This document shows, one piece after another, positions 8,321 through 16,996 of a DNA stretch of 64,000 nucleotides. The notes beneath the pieces were generated by a model. It worked only from the letters and a program-made list of their open reading frames with translations. It did not search any database and was not told the DNA's origin. This DNA is from Vreelandella venusta (GTDB lineage Bacteria > Pseudomonadota > Gammaproteobacteria > Pseudomonadales > Halomonadaceae). Location: the NCBI RefSeq assembly GCF_007989605.1, contig NZ_BJUL01000009.1:62001-126000 (forward strand), in the 5' to 3' direction. Made by a program: the position numbers and the translations under genes. Numbering within the stretch: the stretch's first letter is position 1; every line of letters starts with the position of its first letter.

Positions 8321-9868
8321 ATGACCGGTAGCTTATTAATTATTGCCGCATTTATGATCATCCCCTTACTGGTAGGGGTTTTATCGGCACGACAATCGCA
8401 AGAAACGAGTGAAGACTTCTTCGTTCAAGGCCGCGCGATGGGCAGCATAGCGGTATTTTTCACCGTAGCGGCCACTTGGTGGAGCGCGTTTGCCTTCTTG
8501 GGTTCTAACGCCACGTTCTATACCAATGGCCCGGTCTTTCTGACTGCGCTAGCCTGGAACTTGCTGTTTGGTTTTATGTATTACTGGATCGGCAAGCGGG
8601 TTTGGTTTTTAGGAAAGCGATTCAATTATTTAACGCCATCAGATTTAATTGGCGACTTTTATAACAGCGAAGCACTGCGCATTACCGTTGCGGCTATTAC
8701 GCTGATTTTTACCGTACCTTATTTACAGATCCAATTAACGGGTGGTGCCTATTTAATTGAAGTTGCCTCTGGTGGCTTGATTCCTTTCTGGCTCGCCGCG
8801 CTGCTGTTTTACTTCATTATTATTATCTATGTATGGATTGGCGGCATTCGTGCCATCGCCTGGACCGACGTCATTTACGGCGCGCTATTGTTCTTCGGCA
8901 TGATGTACGCAGGCTACTATATTTCCACCCAAGTAGGTGGGCCATCCGCTCTGTTCAGCCAACTCCAGCAAACCTCTCCTGAACACCTCACTATGCCAGG
9001 ACCGAACGGCACGATGGGCTATCCCATGTGGTTCTCGCTGTTTGCGATAACCGCTATTGGCGCCTTTATGGGCCCACAAATTTGGTTGCGCATGTACTCA
9101 GTTAAGCACGGCAAGCTGTTTAACTTAATGCCCTTCTTATTGGGTTTAGCAGCTTTTGCCTATGTAGGTTCTGTTCTATCAGGTTACTCGGGAGTGCTAC
9201 TTGAGCCGAATGTGGAAAATCCCGACCAAATCCTGCCCATCATGCTCATGGAGTATGCGCCATATCTACTTGCCTCGTTGATTATGGCAGCGGGCGCATC
9301 AGCCGCCATGTCAACGGCAAACTCACAGATTCACGCGGTATCCACGGTAGTGACCATGGATATTTACAAACGCTATGTGAACCGTGACGCAAGCCAAGCC
9401 CGTATTGTTTATATCGGTCGCTTATCACTGGTGGGCTTCTCACTGGTGGCTTATATCATGGCGCTTACCGTACCCGGTGTTCTGGTCACTATCGGCATTG
9501 CTGCTCTGGCTGGTACTGCACAATTAGTGATCCCAACACTCGGTGCCATCACTTGGAAAAAAGCTCACCCGACTGCTGCTCTAGCAGGTTTGTGGGGCGG
9601 CGTTGGCTGCGTGCTTCTGATGACCTTTGGCCCGCTAAGTGCTCCCCTTGGCTTCCATGCAGGTATTTGGGGACTACTGCTCAACATCGCACTGTTTGTT
9701 GGCCTAAGCCATGCATTGCATCGCCGCGACACAGCGGTTGTGGAACGCTTTACCCAGGCGCGCTACGACTATGATGCGGAGTATCATCCCGAGCGTTTAC
9801 CTAGCTATGCACAAGACGCTAAACCAGCTTATGCACAAGAAACTAAGCCCTCAGTAGCTGATCGCTAA
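8321..9868 (+). CDS. sodium:solute symporter (SSS) family transporter
   Basis: 515 residues with about 13 hydrophobic segments, as usual for the SSS/pantothenate-permease-like branch. It begins with the usual helix followed by SAFAFLGSNATFYTNGP, and AAGASAAMSTANSQIHAVSTVVTMDIYKR near residues 322-350 is the hallmark of the family core. A hydrophilic tail with a short duplicated motif (YAQDAKPA/YAQETKP) ends the protein. It is likely a Na+-driven importer of the compound degraded by the downstream hydrolase and amidase, plausibly a ureido or amide compound; the substrate is inferred only from context. Confidence 0.92.
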   Translation: MTGSLLIIAAFMIIPLLVGVLSARQSQETSEDFFVQGRAMGSIAVFFTVAATWWSAFAFLGSNATFYTNGPVFLTALAWNLLFGFMYYWIGKRVWFLGKRFNYLTPSDLIGDFYNSEALRITVAAITLIFTVPYLQIQLTGGAYLIEVASGGLIPFWLAALLFYFIIIIYVWIGGIRAIAWTDVIYGALLFFGMMYAGYYISTQVGGPSALFSQLQQTSPEHLTMPGPNGTMGYPMWFSLFAITAIGAFMGPQIWLRMYSVKHGKLFNLMPFLLGLAAFAYVGSVLSGYSGVLLEPNVENPDQILPIMLMEYAPYLLASLIMAAGASAAMSTANSQIHAVSTVVTMDIYKRYVNRDASQARIVYIGRLSLVGFSLVAYIMALTVPGVLVTIGIAALAGTAQLVIPTLGAITWKKAHPTAALAGLWGGVGCVLLMTFGPLSAPLGFHAGIWGLLLNIALFVGLSHALHRRDTAVVERFTQARYDYDAEYHPERLPSYAQDAKPAYAQETKPSVADR

Positions 9869-9890
9869 CAATCAACAAAGGAGTGTATTG

Positions 9891-10757
9891 ATGGCCAAAG
9901 CCCCTGTTTCAACTACTCGTTCAACGGCTAGTTCAACTACTCGTTCAACGGCTAGTTCAACTACTAGTTCAACCGCTAAGCGTCGCCCTAAACTCGCCGA
10001 GCTTATCAGTGATGATATCAAACGCTGGATTGCATCAGAGGGGCTCGGTGAAGGTGATCGTCTGCCAAATGAGCGAGCTCTAATGGAGCTCTATGGCAGC
10101 GCCAAAGCCACTATACGCGAAGCGCTTAAGATACTTGAAGTTGAGGGGCTCATCACTTTAAAAACCGGGCCTCAAGGAGGAGCCGTTATTAATCAGCCGG
10201 GCATGGAACCCGCCAGCCGCATGCTACGTAACTTTCTGCATTTCCAACAGTTAGATGGCAAGCAAGTGTATCAATTGCGCAAGCTGTTAGAGGTCGAGCT
10301 GGCGGCATCCGTCGTCGGCCGACTCACGGAAGAAGACTTTCAACAGCTTGAAGCGAATATAGCATCCTGCACTTGCTGTAGCGGCGAGGAAGACCATAAG
10401 CGCCAGCGCTTTTTAGAGCTGGAGTTCCATCAACTGCTGGCGCGCACCTGCCCGAACCCACTGCTGGCATTTATATGCCAGTTTTTAAACGACATGCTGC
10501 GCGACCTAGTCGTGATCAAAAAAGCTTACGTGCCTGAGCGTAAACAATTCGATCACGCTAACCAGGACTATCACCGACAGTTGCTAGATGCCTACCGAGC
10601 TGAAGATACCTCGCGTGTTCGTCAAGTGATGGCCGAGCATATGCTAGATGCAGAGCACCACATGAGCGCGTTGGAAGCCGAAATGGCCGCACAAATGCTA
10701 GTCAGCAACGACCTACTAGGCACTCTAGCCAATCGTTCAAAACTATATGATTTATAA
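9891..10757 (+). CDS. GntR/FadR-type (FCD domain) transcriptional regulator with repetitive N-terminus
   Basis: 288 residues. After an unusual Ser/Thr-rich leader (residues 5-30) encoded by three 24-bp repeats comes a GntR winged helix (LAELISDDIKRWIASEG, then LPNERALMELYGSAKATIREAL). A FadR-type FCD effector domain follows at about 110-270, with possible metal ligands such as the His of LEFHQLLART. The ATG at 9891 lies seven bases after AAGGAG; the TTG just before it is too close. It sits between symporter and hydrolase genes, so it probably regulates this operon in response to its substrate. Confidence 0.9.
   Translation: MAKAPVSTTRSTASSTTRSTASSTTSSTAKRRPKLAELISDDIKRWIASEGLGEGDRLPNERALMELYGSAKATIREALKILEVEGLITLKTGPQGGAVINQPGMEPASRMLRNFLHFQQLDGKQVYQLRKLLEVELAASVVGRLTEEDFQQLEANIASCTCCSGEEDHKRQRFLELEFHQLLARTCPNPLLAFICQFLNDMLRDLVVIKKAYVPERKQFDHANQDYHRQLLDAYRAEDTSRVRQVMAEHMLDAEHHMSALEAEMAAQMLVSNDLLGTLANRSKLYDL
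9909..9980 (+). repeat. 24-bp tandem repeat x3 inside the regulator gene
   Basis: Units start at 9909, 9933 and 9957. The first two are identical and the third has a few changes. They encode a repeated octapeptide of the form S-T-T-R/S-S-T-A-S/K ahead of the DNA-binding domain. The repeat keeps frame and probably adds only a flexible, disordered leader. Confidence 0.85.
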
Positions 10758-10790
10758 ATGAAAAATGCGTGCTTTAGCACCCTTTTCATC
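10758..10790 (+). terminator. possible attenuating hairpin between regulator and hydrolase genes
   Basis: The spacer contains GTGC TTTA GCAC flanked by ATGAAAA on the left and TTTTCAT on the right, giving a long interrupted stem right after the stop codon. There is no long T-run, so it may be a weak terminator or an mRNA-processing hairpin. Confidence 0.4.
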
Positions 10791-10806
10791 CTGAGAGGAT
10801 AGCAAA

Positions 10807-12096
10807 TTGACTACCTACATAACGCCAACAAACGCAATCACTAATCTACGCACCGACAGCGATCGGCTTTGGCAATCACTAATGGACATGGCAAAGCTGG
10901 GCGCTACGGCTAAGGGCGGCGTTAACCGACAGGCGCTAACGGATCTTGATCGCCAGGGGCGCGACCTATTTATCCAATGGTGTCGTGCAGAAGGCTGCAC
11001 CATCCGTATTGATAATATCGGTAATATTTTTGCCCGCCGTGAAGGCAGCGACCCAACAGCCAACACCGTCATGGCGGGTAGCCACTTGGATAGCCAGCCC
11101 ACTGGTGGGAAGTATGACGGCTGCTTTGGCGTACTGTCAGGCCTAGAAGTAATCCGAACGCTTAATGAACACAACATCACCACAAAGTCGCCCATTGAAG
11201 TCGTTGCGTGGACTAACGAAGAGGGCTGTCGCTTCCCACCCTGCATGATGGGGTCTGGAGTATTTACTGGCGTGCTTGAATTTGACGCCATGATGGCACG
11301 CACTGACGCCGATGGCGTCACGGTAAGTGATGCACTGGATGCCATTCACTACCGTGGTAGCGATGAGGTCTCACCCAGTGAGATAAAAGCTTACTTTGAA
11401 CCACATATCGAACAGGGGCCGATTTTAGAAGATACCGACACCACCATTGGCGTGGTTATCGGTGGGCTTGGTCAAAAGTGGTTTGATTTAACCCTAACCG
11501 GGCTTGAAGCCCACGCGGGTCCCACACCCATGAATCTGCGTCGCGACGCCATGATGGGCGCGGCGGAAGTCACCCAAGCACTCAACAAAATTGCCTTGGA
11601 TCATCAGCCCCACGGGCGCGGTACGGTTGGTTGTATGTCGCTACATCCTGGCTCGCGTAACGTTATTCCCGGCCAAGTCAAAATGACCTTGGATATGCGC
11701 CACTGGGAGCCGGAAGCCCTCATCTCAATGGCTCAATCCTTAGCGACGGCCGTCGAAGAAATTTGCCAACGTCATGGGCTGGAATATGAATTAACGCCCA
11801 CCGCAGATTTTGCCCCGGAGCACTTCAATAAAACCTGTGTTGATGCCGTGCGCGAAGGGGCCAAGCAACTCAACCTATCGCACATGGATATCATCAGCGG
11901 TGCTGGTCACGATGCGATGTTCGTCGGCCGTGTAGCCCCGGCTGCAATGATCTTTGTGCCCTGCAAGGACGGCATTAGCCACAACGAAATTGAAAGTGCT
12001 ACCCCAGAGCATGTTCACGCTGGCTGTAACGTCCTTCTGCAGGCCATGTTGAATGCGGCCGGTGTTGAAGACAGCATTAGCATAGCTGGGGAGTAA
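10807..12096 (+). CDS. Zn-dependent hydantoinase/carbamoylase family amidohydrolase (beta-ureidopropionase-like)
   Basis: 429 residues of the M20/M28-like family that includes N-carbamoyl-L-amino-acid hydrolase, beta-ureidopropionase and allantoate amidohydrolase. Metal-site motifs are visible: GSHLDSQPTGGKYDG (His and Asp ligands), WTNEEGCRFPP (Glu ligand pair) and, near the C-terminus, SGAGHDAMF and CKDGISHNE. The dimerisation lid contains LEAHAGPTPMNLRRDA. The start is a TTG at 10807 after GAGAGG; the next ATG would remove conserved sequence. If the substrate is N-carbamoyl-beta-alanine, the product feeds the nearby transaminase. Confidence 0.9.
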   Translation: MTTYITPTNAITNLRTDSDRLWQSLMDMAKLGATAKGGVNRQALTDLDRQGRDLFIQWCRAEGCTIRIDNIGNIFARREGSDPTANTVMAGSHLDSQPTGGKYDGCFGVLSGLEVIRTLNEHNITTKSPIEVVAWTNEEGCRFPPCMMGSGVFTGVLEFDAMMARTDADGVTVSDALDAIHYRGSDEVSPSEIKAYFEPHIEQGPILEDTDTTIGVVIGGLGQKWFDLTLTGLEAHAGPTPMNLRRDAMMGAAEVTQALNKIALDHQPHGRGTVGCMSLHPGSRNVIPGQVKMTLDMRHWEPEALISMAQSLATAVEEICQRHGLEYELTPTADFAPEHFNKTCVDAVREGAKQLNLSHMDIISGAGHDAMFVGRVAPAAMIFVPCKDGISHNEIESATPEHVHAGCNVLLQAMLNAAGVEDSISIAGE

Positions 12097-12098
12097 CA

Positions 12099-13499
12099 AT
12101 GACCGAGACATTTGAGACACTCACGGCTGTGGAAGCATTAGCCCGCTTCCGCCAGGGCACTCTTTCCCCAGAGGCGCTGGTAAACGACTGCTTGGAGCGG
12201 ATTGCCCGCGACAACCCAAAGGTCAATGCGTTTACTTGCGTGAACGAGATAGAGGCTCGTCGCTTGGCAGCAGCGTCTGCCCAGCGCTGGCAGGCAGATA
12301 AACCCTGCGGCCCGCTAGATGGCATTCCTGTCACTATTAAAGATTTAACCTTAACGAAGGGCCTACCGACACGCCTGGGTTCAACCACCACCCCATCAGA
12401 CGGCCCTTGGGAGGTGGATGCGCCGATCAGCCATCACCTTCGCAATGCTGGAGCCATCGTCATTGGCAAAACGACTTCGCCCGAATTTGGTTGGAAAGGC
12501 GTCACTGATAACCCCCTGCACGGCATTACCCGTAACCCGTGGAATAGCGCACTAACGCCCGGCGGATCATCCGGCGGTGCAGGGGCAGCAGCGGCGCTTA
12601 ATCTAGGTCTCTTACACCAAGGCAGCGACGCGGGTGGCTCGATCCGTATCCCATGCAGCTTTACCGGCACCTTTGGCATAAAGCCAACCTTTGGTTGGGT
12701 TCCCCAATGGCCCGCCAGCGCCATGAGCACACTTTCCCATTTAGGGCCAATGACCCGCACGGCGGCCGACAGTGCGCTAATGCTTAGCGTGATGGCCCAG
12801 CCAGATGCCAGGGATGGTTACTCCGGCAACCCCCAAGGGCCAGACTGGCTAACACCGCCGCCTGCCAACCTAAAGGGCTGGCGCATCGCCTACAGCGCCG
12901 ACCTGGGCTACGTAGAAGTAGCCTCAGACATTGCTCGAAGGGTAGAGGAAGCCATTGCCTATTTCGAAGAGCTGGGCGCCACAGTAACCCGCGTTGATCC
13001 TGGCTTTAGCGATCCAATCAAGACGTTTAACACCCTCTGGTTTGCAGGTGCCACCCAAGCGCTAGAAAAACTGGACGAACAGCAGCAGGCATCACTCGAC
13101 CCTGGGTTTCTCGATATTGCCCGACGCGGGCAGGATGTATCGCTTTCCGACTATCTCGCCGCCCGGCGCCAGCGCAGTGAATTGACCGCCCAAATGGCAG
13201 CCTTTCACGAACGCTATGACTTACTGGTTACACCCACGATGCCCATCTCCCCCTTTGCAGCGGGCCACAACGTACCACCAGGGGGAACCTACCGAGACTG
13301 GATGGACTGGACGCCGTTCAGCTACCCCTTCAACCTCACCCAGCAGCCCGCTGCATCCCTTCCTTGCGGTTTGGATAATCAAGGGCTGCCAGTAGGCCTT
13401 CATTTAGTCGCGGGCAAATATCAAGACCTCAAAGTGCTGCATGCCGCCCAGTTACTTGAGCGCTACTTGCCACCGCTAACACCACCCGCGATTGCCTAA
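12099..13499 (+). CDS. amidase (amidase-signature family)
   Basis: 466 residues. The Ser-cisSer-Lys catalytic set of amidase-signature enzymes is visible: lysine in GIPVTIKDLTLTKG (about residue 77), and the serine-rich loop GGSSGGAGAAAALNLG followed by GSDAGGSIRIPCSFTG (nucleophile in the latter). Such enzymes hydrolyse amides or ureido groups to acids and ammonia. It starts two bases after the hydrolase stop codon with GGGGAG upstream, so the two are surely co-translated. The exact substrate is unknown; an AtzF-type or aryl/acyl amidase role is possible. Confidence 0.9.
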   Translation: MTETFETLTAVEALARFRQGTLSPEALVNDCLERIARDNPKVNAFTCVNEIEARRLAAASAQRWQADKPCGPLDGIPVTIKDLTLTKGLPTRLGSTTTPSDGPWEVDAPISHHLRNAGAIVIGKTTSPEFGWKGVTDNPLHGITRNPWNSALTPGGSSGGAGAAAALNLGLLHQGSDAGGSIRIPCSFTGTFGIKPTFGWVPQWPASAMSTLSHLGPMTRTAADSALMLSVMAQPDARDGYSGNPQGPDWLTPPPANLKGWRIAYSADLGYVEVASDIARRVEEAIAYFEELGATVTRVDPGFSDPIKTFNTLWFAGATQALEKLDEQQQASLDPGFLDIARRGQDVSLSDYLAARRQRSELTAQMAAFHERYDLLVTPTMPISPFAAGHNVPPGGTYRDWMDWTPFSYPFNLTQQPAASLPCGLDNQGLPVGLHLVAGKYQDLKVLHAAQLLERYLPPLTPPAIA

Positions 13500-13517
13500 A
13501 CAGATATGAAATATCGC

Positions 13518-13820
13518 TTATAGCACGACCTCATACCCTTCAAACTTAGGTGGGCCAAGATAGATACCTTCCGGCGCCTTGGCGTTAGCATGAGCCTTGC
13601 GGAACGCTTCTGACTTGGTCCAGGCACGGAAGGCCTCTTCCGATTCCCACACACTGTGGGAGATAAACACGGTGTGGTCTTCCTGGCTCTCGCCCTGCAG
13701 CATTTGGAATTGTTGAAAGCCCGGCACTTCATCTAAATGAGAATCGCGGTTGCGCCACACCTCTAAAAAATCCTCTTCGCGGCCTGGGGCAATCCGAAAA
13801 CGGTTCATGGCGATATACAT
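13518..13820 (-). CDS. antibiotic biosynthesis monooxygenase (ABM/HmoA-like) domain protein
   Basis: 100 residues, one ferredoxin-like ABM domain: MYIAMNRFRIAPGREEDF at the start and VPGFQQFQMLQG, then HTVFISHSVWESEEAFRAW in the centre. The family includes small haem-degrading monooxygenases and quinol monooxygenases, and the HmoA-type spacing suggests the first. The ATG at 13820 is preceded by AGGAGAG; upstream in-frame codons lack this. It converges on the amidase gene. No nearby gene fixes the function. Confidence 0.82.
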   Translation of the reverse strand: MYIAMNRFRIAPGREEDFLEVWRNRDSHLDEVPGFQQFQMLQGESQEDHTVFISHSVWESEEAFRAWTKSEAFRKAHANAKAPEGIYLGPPKFEGYEVVL

Positions 13821-13952
13821 GCACTCTCTCCTATTGAGTTTGTCTAACACGCTAGCGTAGCGGCCTGCCGCTTACGACGTCTATCACTTGATGGTAACGT
13901 CATGGTTTTATGACGAATAGGCGTTACGCCGAGCAAACCATCAGGATACGGC

Positions 13953-14093
13953 ATGGCTAAGGCACCCATCCAGGTCGTTTGGTTCAAACGCGATATGCGC
14001 ATGAATCATGACCTGTCACTCAAACATTCGCTAAGCAGCATCTTCAAACCAAAAAACCCGCCAACGCCAACAGCTTTCACTGTTTGGCGATGA
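13953..14093 (+). pseudogene. N-terminal remnant of a photolyase/cryptochrome-family gene
   Basis: An open frame of 46 codons starts at an ATG with AGGA upstream. Residues 6-20 (IQVVWFKRDMRMNHD) match the beginning of the photolyase alpha/beta domain, normally V-W-F-(K/R)-R-D-(L/M)-R-x-x-D. After about residue 26 the similarity ends and the frame runs through the gabT terminator hairpin to a stop. A photolyase is about 470-500 residues, so only about 5% remains. Most likely a deletion joined the 5' end of phr to the gab terminator region. Too short to assign to a subfamily. Confidence 0.72.
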
Positions 14094-14101
14094 CGGGTTT
14101 G
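14049..14101 (-). terminator. intrinsic terminator of the gabD-gabT operon
   Basis: Read on the minus strand, AACCCGTCATCGCCAA with CAG pairs with CTG and TTGGCGTTGGCGGGTT across a TGAAAG loop, with two mismatches, and is followed by a run of six T. It starts about 20 bases beyond the gabT stop codon. Confidence 0.85.
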
Positions 14102-14121
14102 ATGATGCTTAGAAGAACGGT

Positions 14122-15396
14122 TTAGCTAAGCGCTTCCAACGACTGCTCAATAATGCTCAAGCCCTCTTCCAACACTGCAGAAGAGACCGTCAGCGGCACC
14201 AGAATGCGGATGCTGTTGCCGTAGAAGCCACAGGAGAGCAGGATCAGGCCTTTCTCACGGGCTTTGGCACACAGCGCGCCGGTCATCTGAGGATCTGGCT
14301 TGCCTTCGCTGTCGAGCAGTTCAAACGCCGCCATGGCTCCGAGCTGGCGGCCGTGGGCAACGGCAGGGAAGCGTTCTTCCCATACCGCGAAACGTTCGGC
14401 CAGCATTTTGCCCATCTGTTCGCTGCGCGCCAGGATATCTTCTTCTTCGATTACCTCGATAACCGCTAACGCCGCTGCGCAGGAGAGCGGGTTACCGCTG
14501 TAGGTGCCGCCCAGGGAGTTGGGGCCAGAGGCATCCATCACGCTGGCACTACCCACAACCGCCGATAGCGGCATGCCGTTCGCCAGGCTCTTGGCGGTGG
14601 TGAGGATGTCCGCTTCAATACCGCTATGTTCCAGCGCAAACAGCTTGCCGGTGCGGGCAAAGCCAGACTGCACTTCGTCGGCGATCAGCAGAATACCGTG
14701 CTCGTCGCACAGCGCACGCAGCGCTTTCAGGTAATCCGGTGAGGCGATGTAGAAACCGCCTTCGCCCTGTACCGGCTCAATCACAATGGCCGCGGTGCGA
14801 TGCGGGGCAATATCGGTTTTGAACAGCGTACGAATGGCGTCTAACGACGCTTCTTCGCTGATGCCGTGCAGCGGGTTGGGGAACGGCGCGCGGAAAACAT
14901 CGCCCGGCATAGGGCCGAAGTCGTTCTTATAGGGCAGTACCTTGCCGGTCATGGCCAGCGTCATCATGGTACGGCCGTGGAAAGCACCGTCGAACGTGAT
15001 AATGCCGGTACGGCCAGTCGCCGCGCGGGCGATCTTCACGGCGTTTTCCAGCGCTTCAGCACCGGTATTAACCAGCATTGCTTTACGCTCGGGGCCACGC
15101 ACCGGCGTCAGTTCACAAAGTTTTTGGCACAGCTGCACGTAAGGGGCGTAGGAGATCACCGCCGCGCTAGTGTGCATGACTTTTTTAAGCTGCGCTTCTA
15201 CCGCCGCGACAATTTTTGGATGGCGATGGCCCAGGTTTAATACGCCAATACCGCCCGCAAAATCGATCCAACGGTTGCCATCGGCATCCCACAGCTCGGC
15301 GTTTTCAGCACGCTCGGCAAACTGGGTGGTAGGCGTGGCGGCACCGTTGGCCACATAGCGATTTTTCAGTTCGTTCAATTCTTGGTTATTCATCAT
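14122..15396 (-). CDS. gabT: 4-aminobutyrate:2-oxoglutarate aminotransferase
   Basis: 424 residues. It transfers the amino group of GABA to 2-oxoglutarate, yielding succinate semialdehyde. The PLP lysine is K269 in DILTTAKSLANGMPLSAVVG. The phosphate/ring-binding motif IADEVQSGFARTG lies near 238-250, and IEPVQGEGGF near 206-215. The protein aligns from its first residue (MNNQELNELKNRYVANGAA) with GabT. It is eight bases downstream of gabD in one operon, ends at a strong terminator, and completes the putrescine-to-succinate route together with the puu genes at 20-29 kb. Confidence 0.95.
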   Translation of the reverse strand: MMNNQELNELKNRYVANGAATPTTQFAERAENAELWDADGNRWIDFAGGIGVLNLGHRHPKIVAAVEAQLKKVMHTSAAVISYAPYVQLCQKLCELTPVRGPERKAMLVNTGAEALENAVKIARAATGRTGIITFDGAFHGRTMMTLAMTGKVLPYKNDFGPMPGDVFRAPFPNPLHGISEEASLDAIRTLFKTDIAPHRTAAIVIEPVQGEGGFYIASPDYLKALRALCDEHGILLIADEVQSGFARTGKLFALEHSGIEADILTTAKSLANGMPLSAVVGSASVMDASGPNSLGGTYSGNPLSCAAALAVIEVIEEEDILARSEQMGKMLAERFAVWEERFPAVAHGRQLGAMAAFELLDSEGKPDPQMTGALCAKAREKGLILLSCGFYGNSIRILVPLTVSSAVLEEGLSIIEQSLEALS

Positions 15397-15404
15397 CGTT
15401 TTCC

Positions 15405-16856
15405 TTATAGACCGCCAACGCAGACGTATTTCAGTTCAGTAAACTCATCTAACCCGTGGTGGGAGCCTTCACGCCCCAATCCGGACTCTTTCACGCCGCC
15501 AAACGGCGCCAGTTCGGTAGAAATCAGGCCTTCATTGACACCAACCATGCCGTATTCCAACTGCTCCATGGTGTGCCAGATACGGCGGTAACCCGTGGCG
15601 TAGAAGTAGGCCGCCAAGCCAAACGGGGTATCGTTGGCCATGGCGATCGCTTCTTCATCACGCTGGAAACGGAACACTGGCGCAACGGGCCCGAAGGTTT
15701 CTTCATCGGCCACCGCCATCTGGGTGGTTACGTCAGCAAGCACCGTGGGGGTAAAGAAGCGCTCGCCTGCGGCGTGGGGCTTACCGCCGCAGAGCAGTCG
15801 CGCGCCGTGATTGACCGCGTCGTCTACGTGACGCTGCACTTTTTCCACCGCCGCTTGGTTAATCAGCGGGCCGATGGTGCTGCCTTCCGTTAAACCATCG
15901 CCGACCTTCAGCGCGCTAACACGCTCGGTCAGCTTGCTGACAAACGCGTCGTAAACCCCGTCCTGTACTAGGAAGCGGTTGGTGCACACGCAAGTTTGCC
16001 CGGCATTACGGAATTTTGAGGCAATCGCCCCCTCTACGGCGGCATCCACATCAGCGTCATCAAAGACGATAAACGGCGCGTTGCCGCCCAGCTCCATAGC
16101 GGTTTTCTTCACCGTGCTCGCGCACTGAGCAAGCAGGTGCTTACCCACCGGCGTCGAGCCAGTAAACGAGACTTTACGCACCAGTGAGTCGGTGGTGAGC
16201 ACTTCACCCACCGCTGCCGGTTTTGAGGCGGTAATCACGTTAATAGTGCCGGCTGGCAGGCCTGCTTCAAGCGCCAAGTGGGCCGTTGCCAACGCGGTTA
16301 ACGGCGTCGCTTCGGCGGGCTTAATCACCACGGTGCAGCCTGCAGCCAAGGCCGGGGCGCACTTGCGGGTAATCATCGCCAGGGGGAAGTTCCACGGGGT
16401 AATCGCTGCTACCACGCCGACCGGCTCGCGCAGCACCATGAGGCGCTTGTCCGCGCCGTGACTAGGCAAGGTTTCCCCGGCCATACGCTTGGCTTCTTCA
16501 GCGAAAAACTCAATAAATGAGGCGCCGTAAGTCACTTCACCCTTTGCTTCTGCTAGCGGCTTGCCCTGCTCCAGGGTCATCAAGCGGGCTAAGTCATCGG
16601 CGTGTTCATTGATCAGCTCAAACCAGCGGCGCAGCAATGCCGAGCGCTGTTTCACTGGCGTTGCGCGCCAGGCTGGCCCGGCGGCATACGCTGCGGCCAC
16701 CGCATCGCGGGCGTCATCAGCGCCTAAGTCGGCAACCCGGGCAATCGTCTCGCCGGTTGCGGGGTTATCGACGGCAAAGGTCTGTTGACCCTTGCGCCAC
16801 TCGCCACCCACCAGGGTGGGTACTGCATCGTGTAACCACTGTTCGATAAAGCTCAT
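15405..16856 (-). CDS. gabD: NADP+-dependent succinate-semialdehyde dehydrogenase
   Basis: 483 residues, typical of GabD. It oxidises succinate semialdehyde to succinate. Catalytic cysteine C289 lies in RNAGQTCVCTNRF, with the paired C291 typical of GabD redox control; the general base is E255 in TAMELGGNAPF. PWNFPLAMITRKCAPALAAG marks the NADP site. First gene of gabD-gabT, divergent from the MocR/GabR-like regulator with about 140 bp between them. ATG at 16856 follows AGGAGAAGGTC. Confidence 0.95.
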   Translation of the reverse strand: MSFIEQWLHDAVPTLVGGEWRKGQQTFAVDNPATGETIARVADLGADDARDAVAAAYAAGPAWRATPVKQRSALLRRWFELINEHADDLARLMTLEQGKPLAEAKGEVTYGASFIEFFAEEAKRMAGETLPSHGADKRLMVLREPVGVVAAITPWNFPLAMITRKCAPALAAGCTVVIKPAEATPLTALATAHLALEAGLPAGTINVITASKPAAVGEVLTTDSLVRKVSFTGSTPVGKHLLAQCASTVKKTAMELGGNAPFIVFDDADVDAAVEGAIASKFRNAGQTCVCTNRFLVQDGVYDAFVSKLTERVSALKVGDGLTEGSTIGPLINQAAVEKVQRHVDDAVNHGARLLCGGKPHAAGERFFTPTVLADVTTQMAVADEETFGPVAPVFRFQRDEEAIAMANDTPFGLAAYFYATGYRRIWHTMEQLEYGMVGVNEGLISTELAPFGGVKESGLGREGSHHGLDEFTELKYVCVGGL

Positions 16857-16918
16857 GACCTTCTCCTGATCTGCAACATGGTATGCACGCTAGCAGTAAT
16901 GCGCTGGTGAGCGAATGC

Positions 16919-16947
16919 ACCACTTTCGCGTTCAACCAGACCACTTT
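16919..16947. promoter_or_regulatory. putative operator: two direct repeats ACCACTTT 21 bp apart
   Basis: The octamer ACCACTTT begins at 16919 and again at 16940, exactly 21 bp (two helical turns) apart, between the divergent gabD and MocR-regulator genes. GabR-type regulators bind direct repeats on one face of DNA, so this is a plausible operator. Inferred from position and pattern only. Confidence 0.45.
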
Positions 16948-16996
16948 TCTGTTTTACTATCTAAATGGGGAGCATCGTGACAATAAGAGGATGTAA

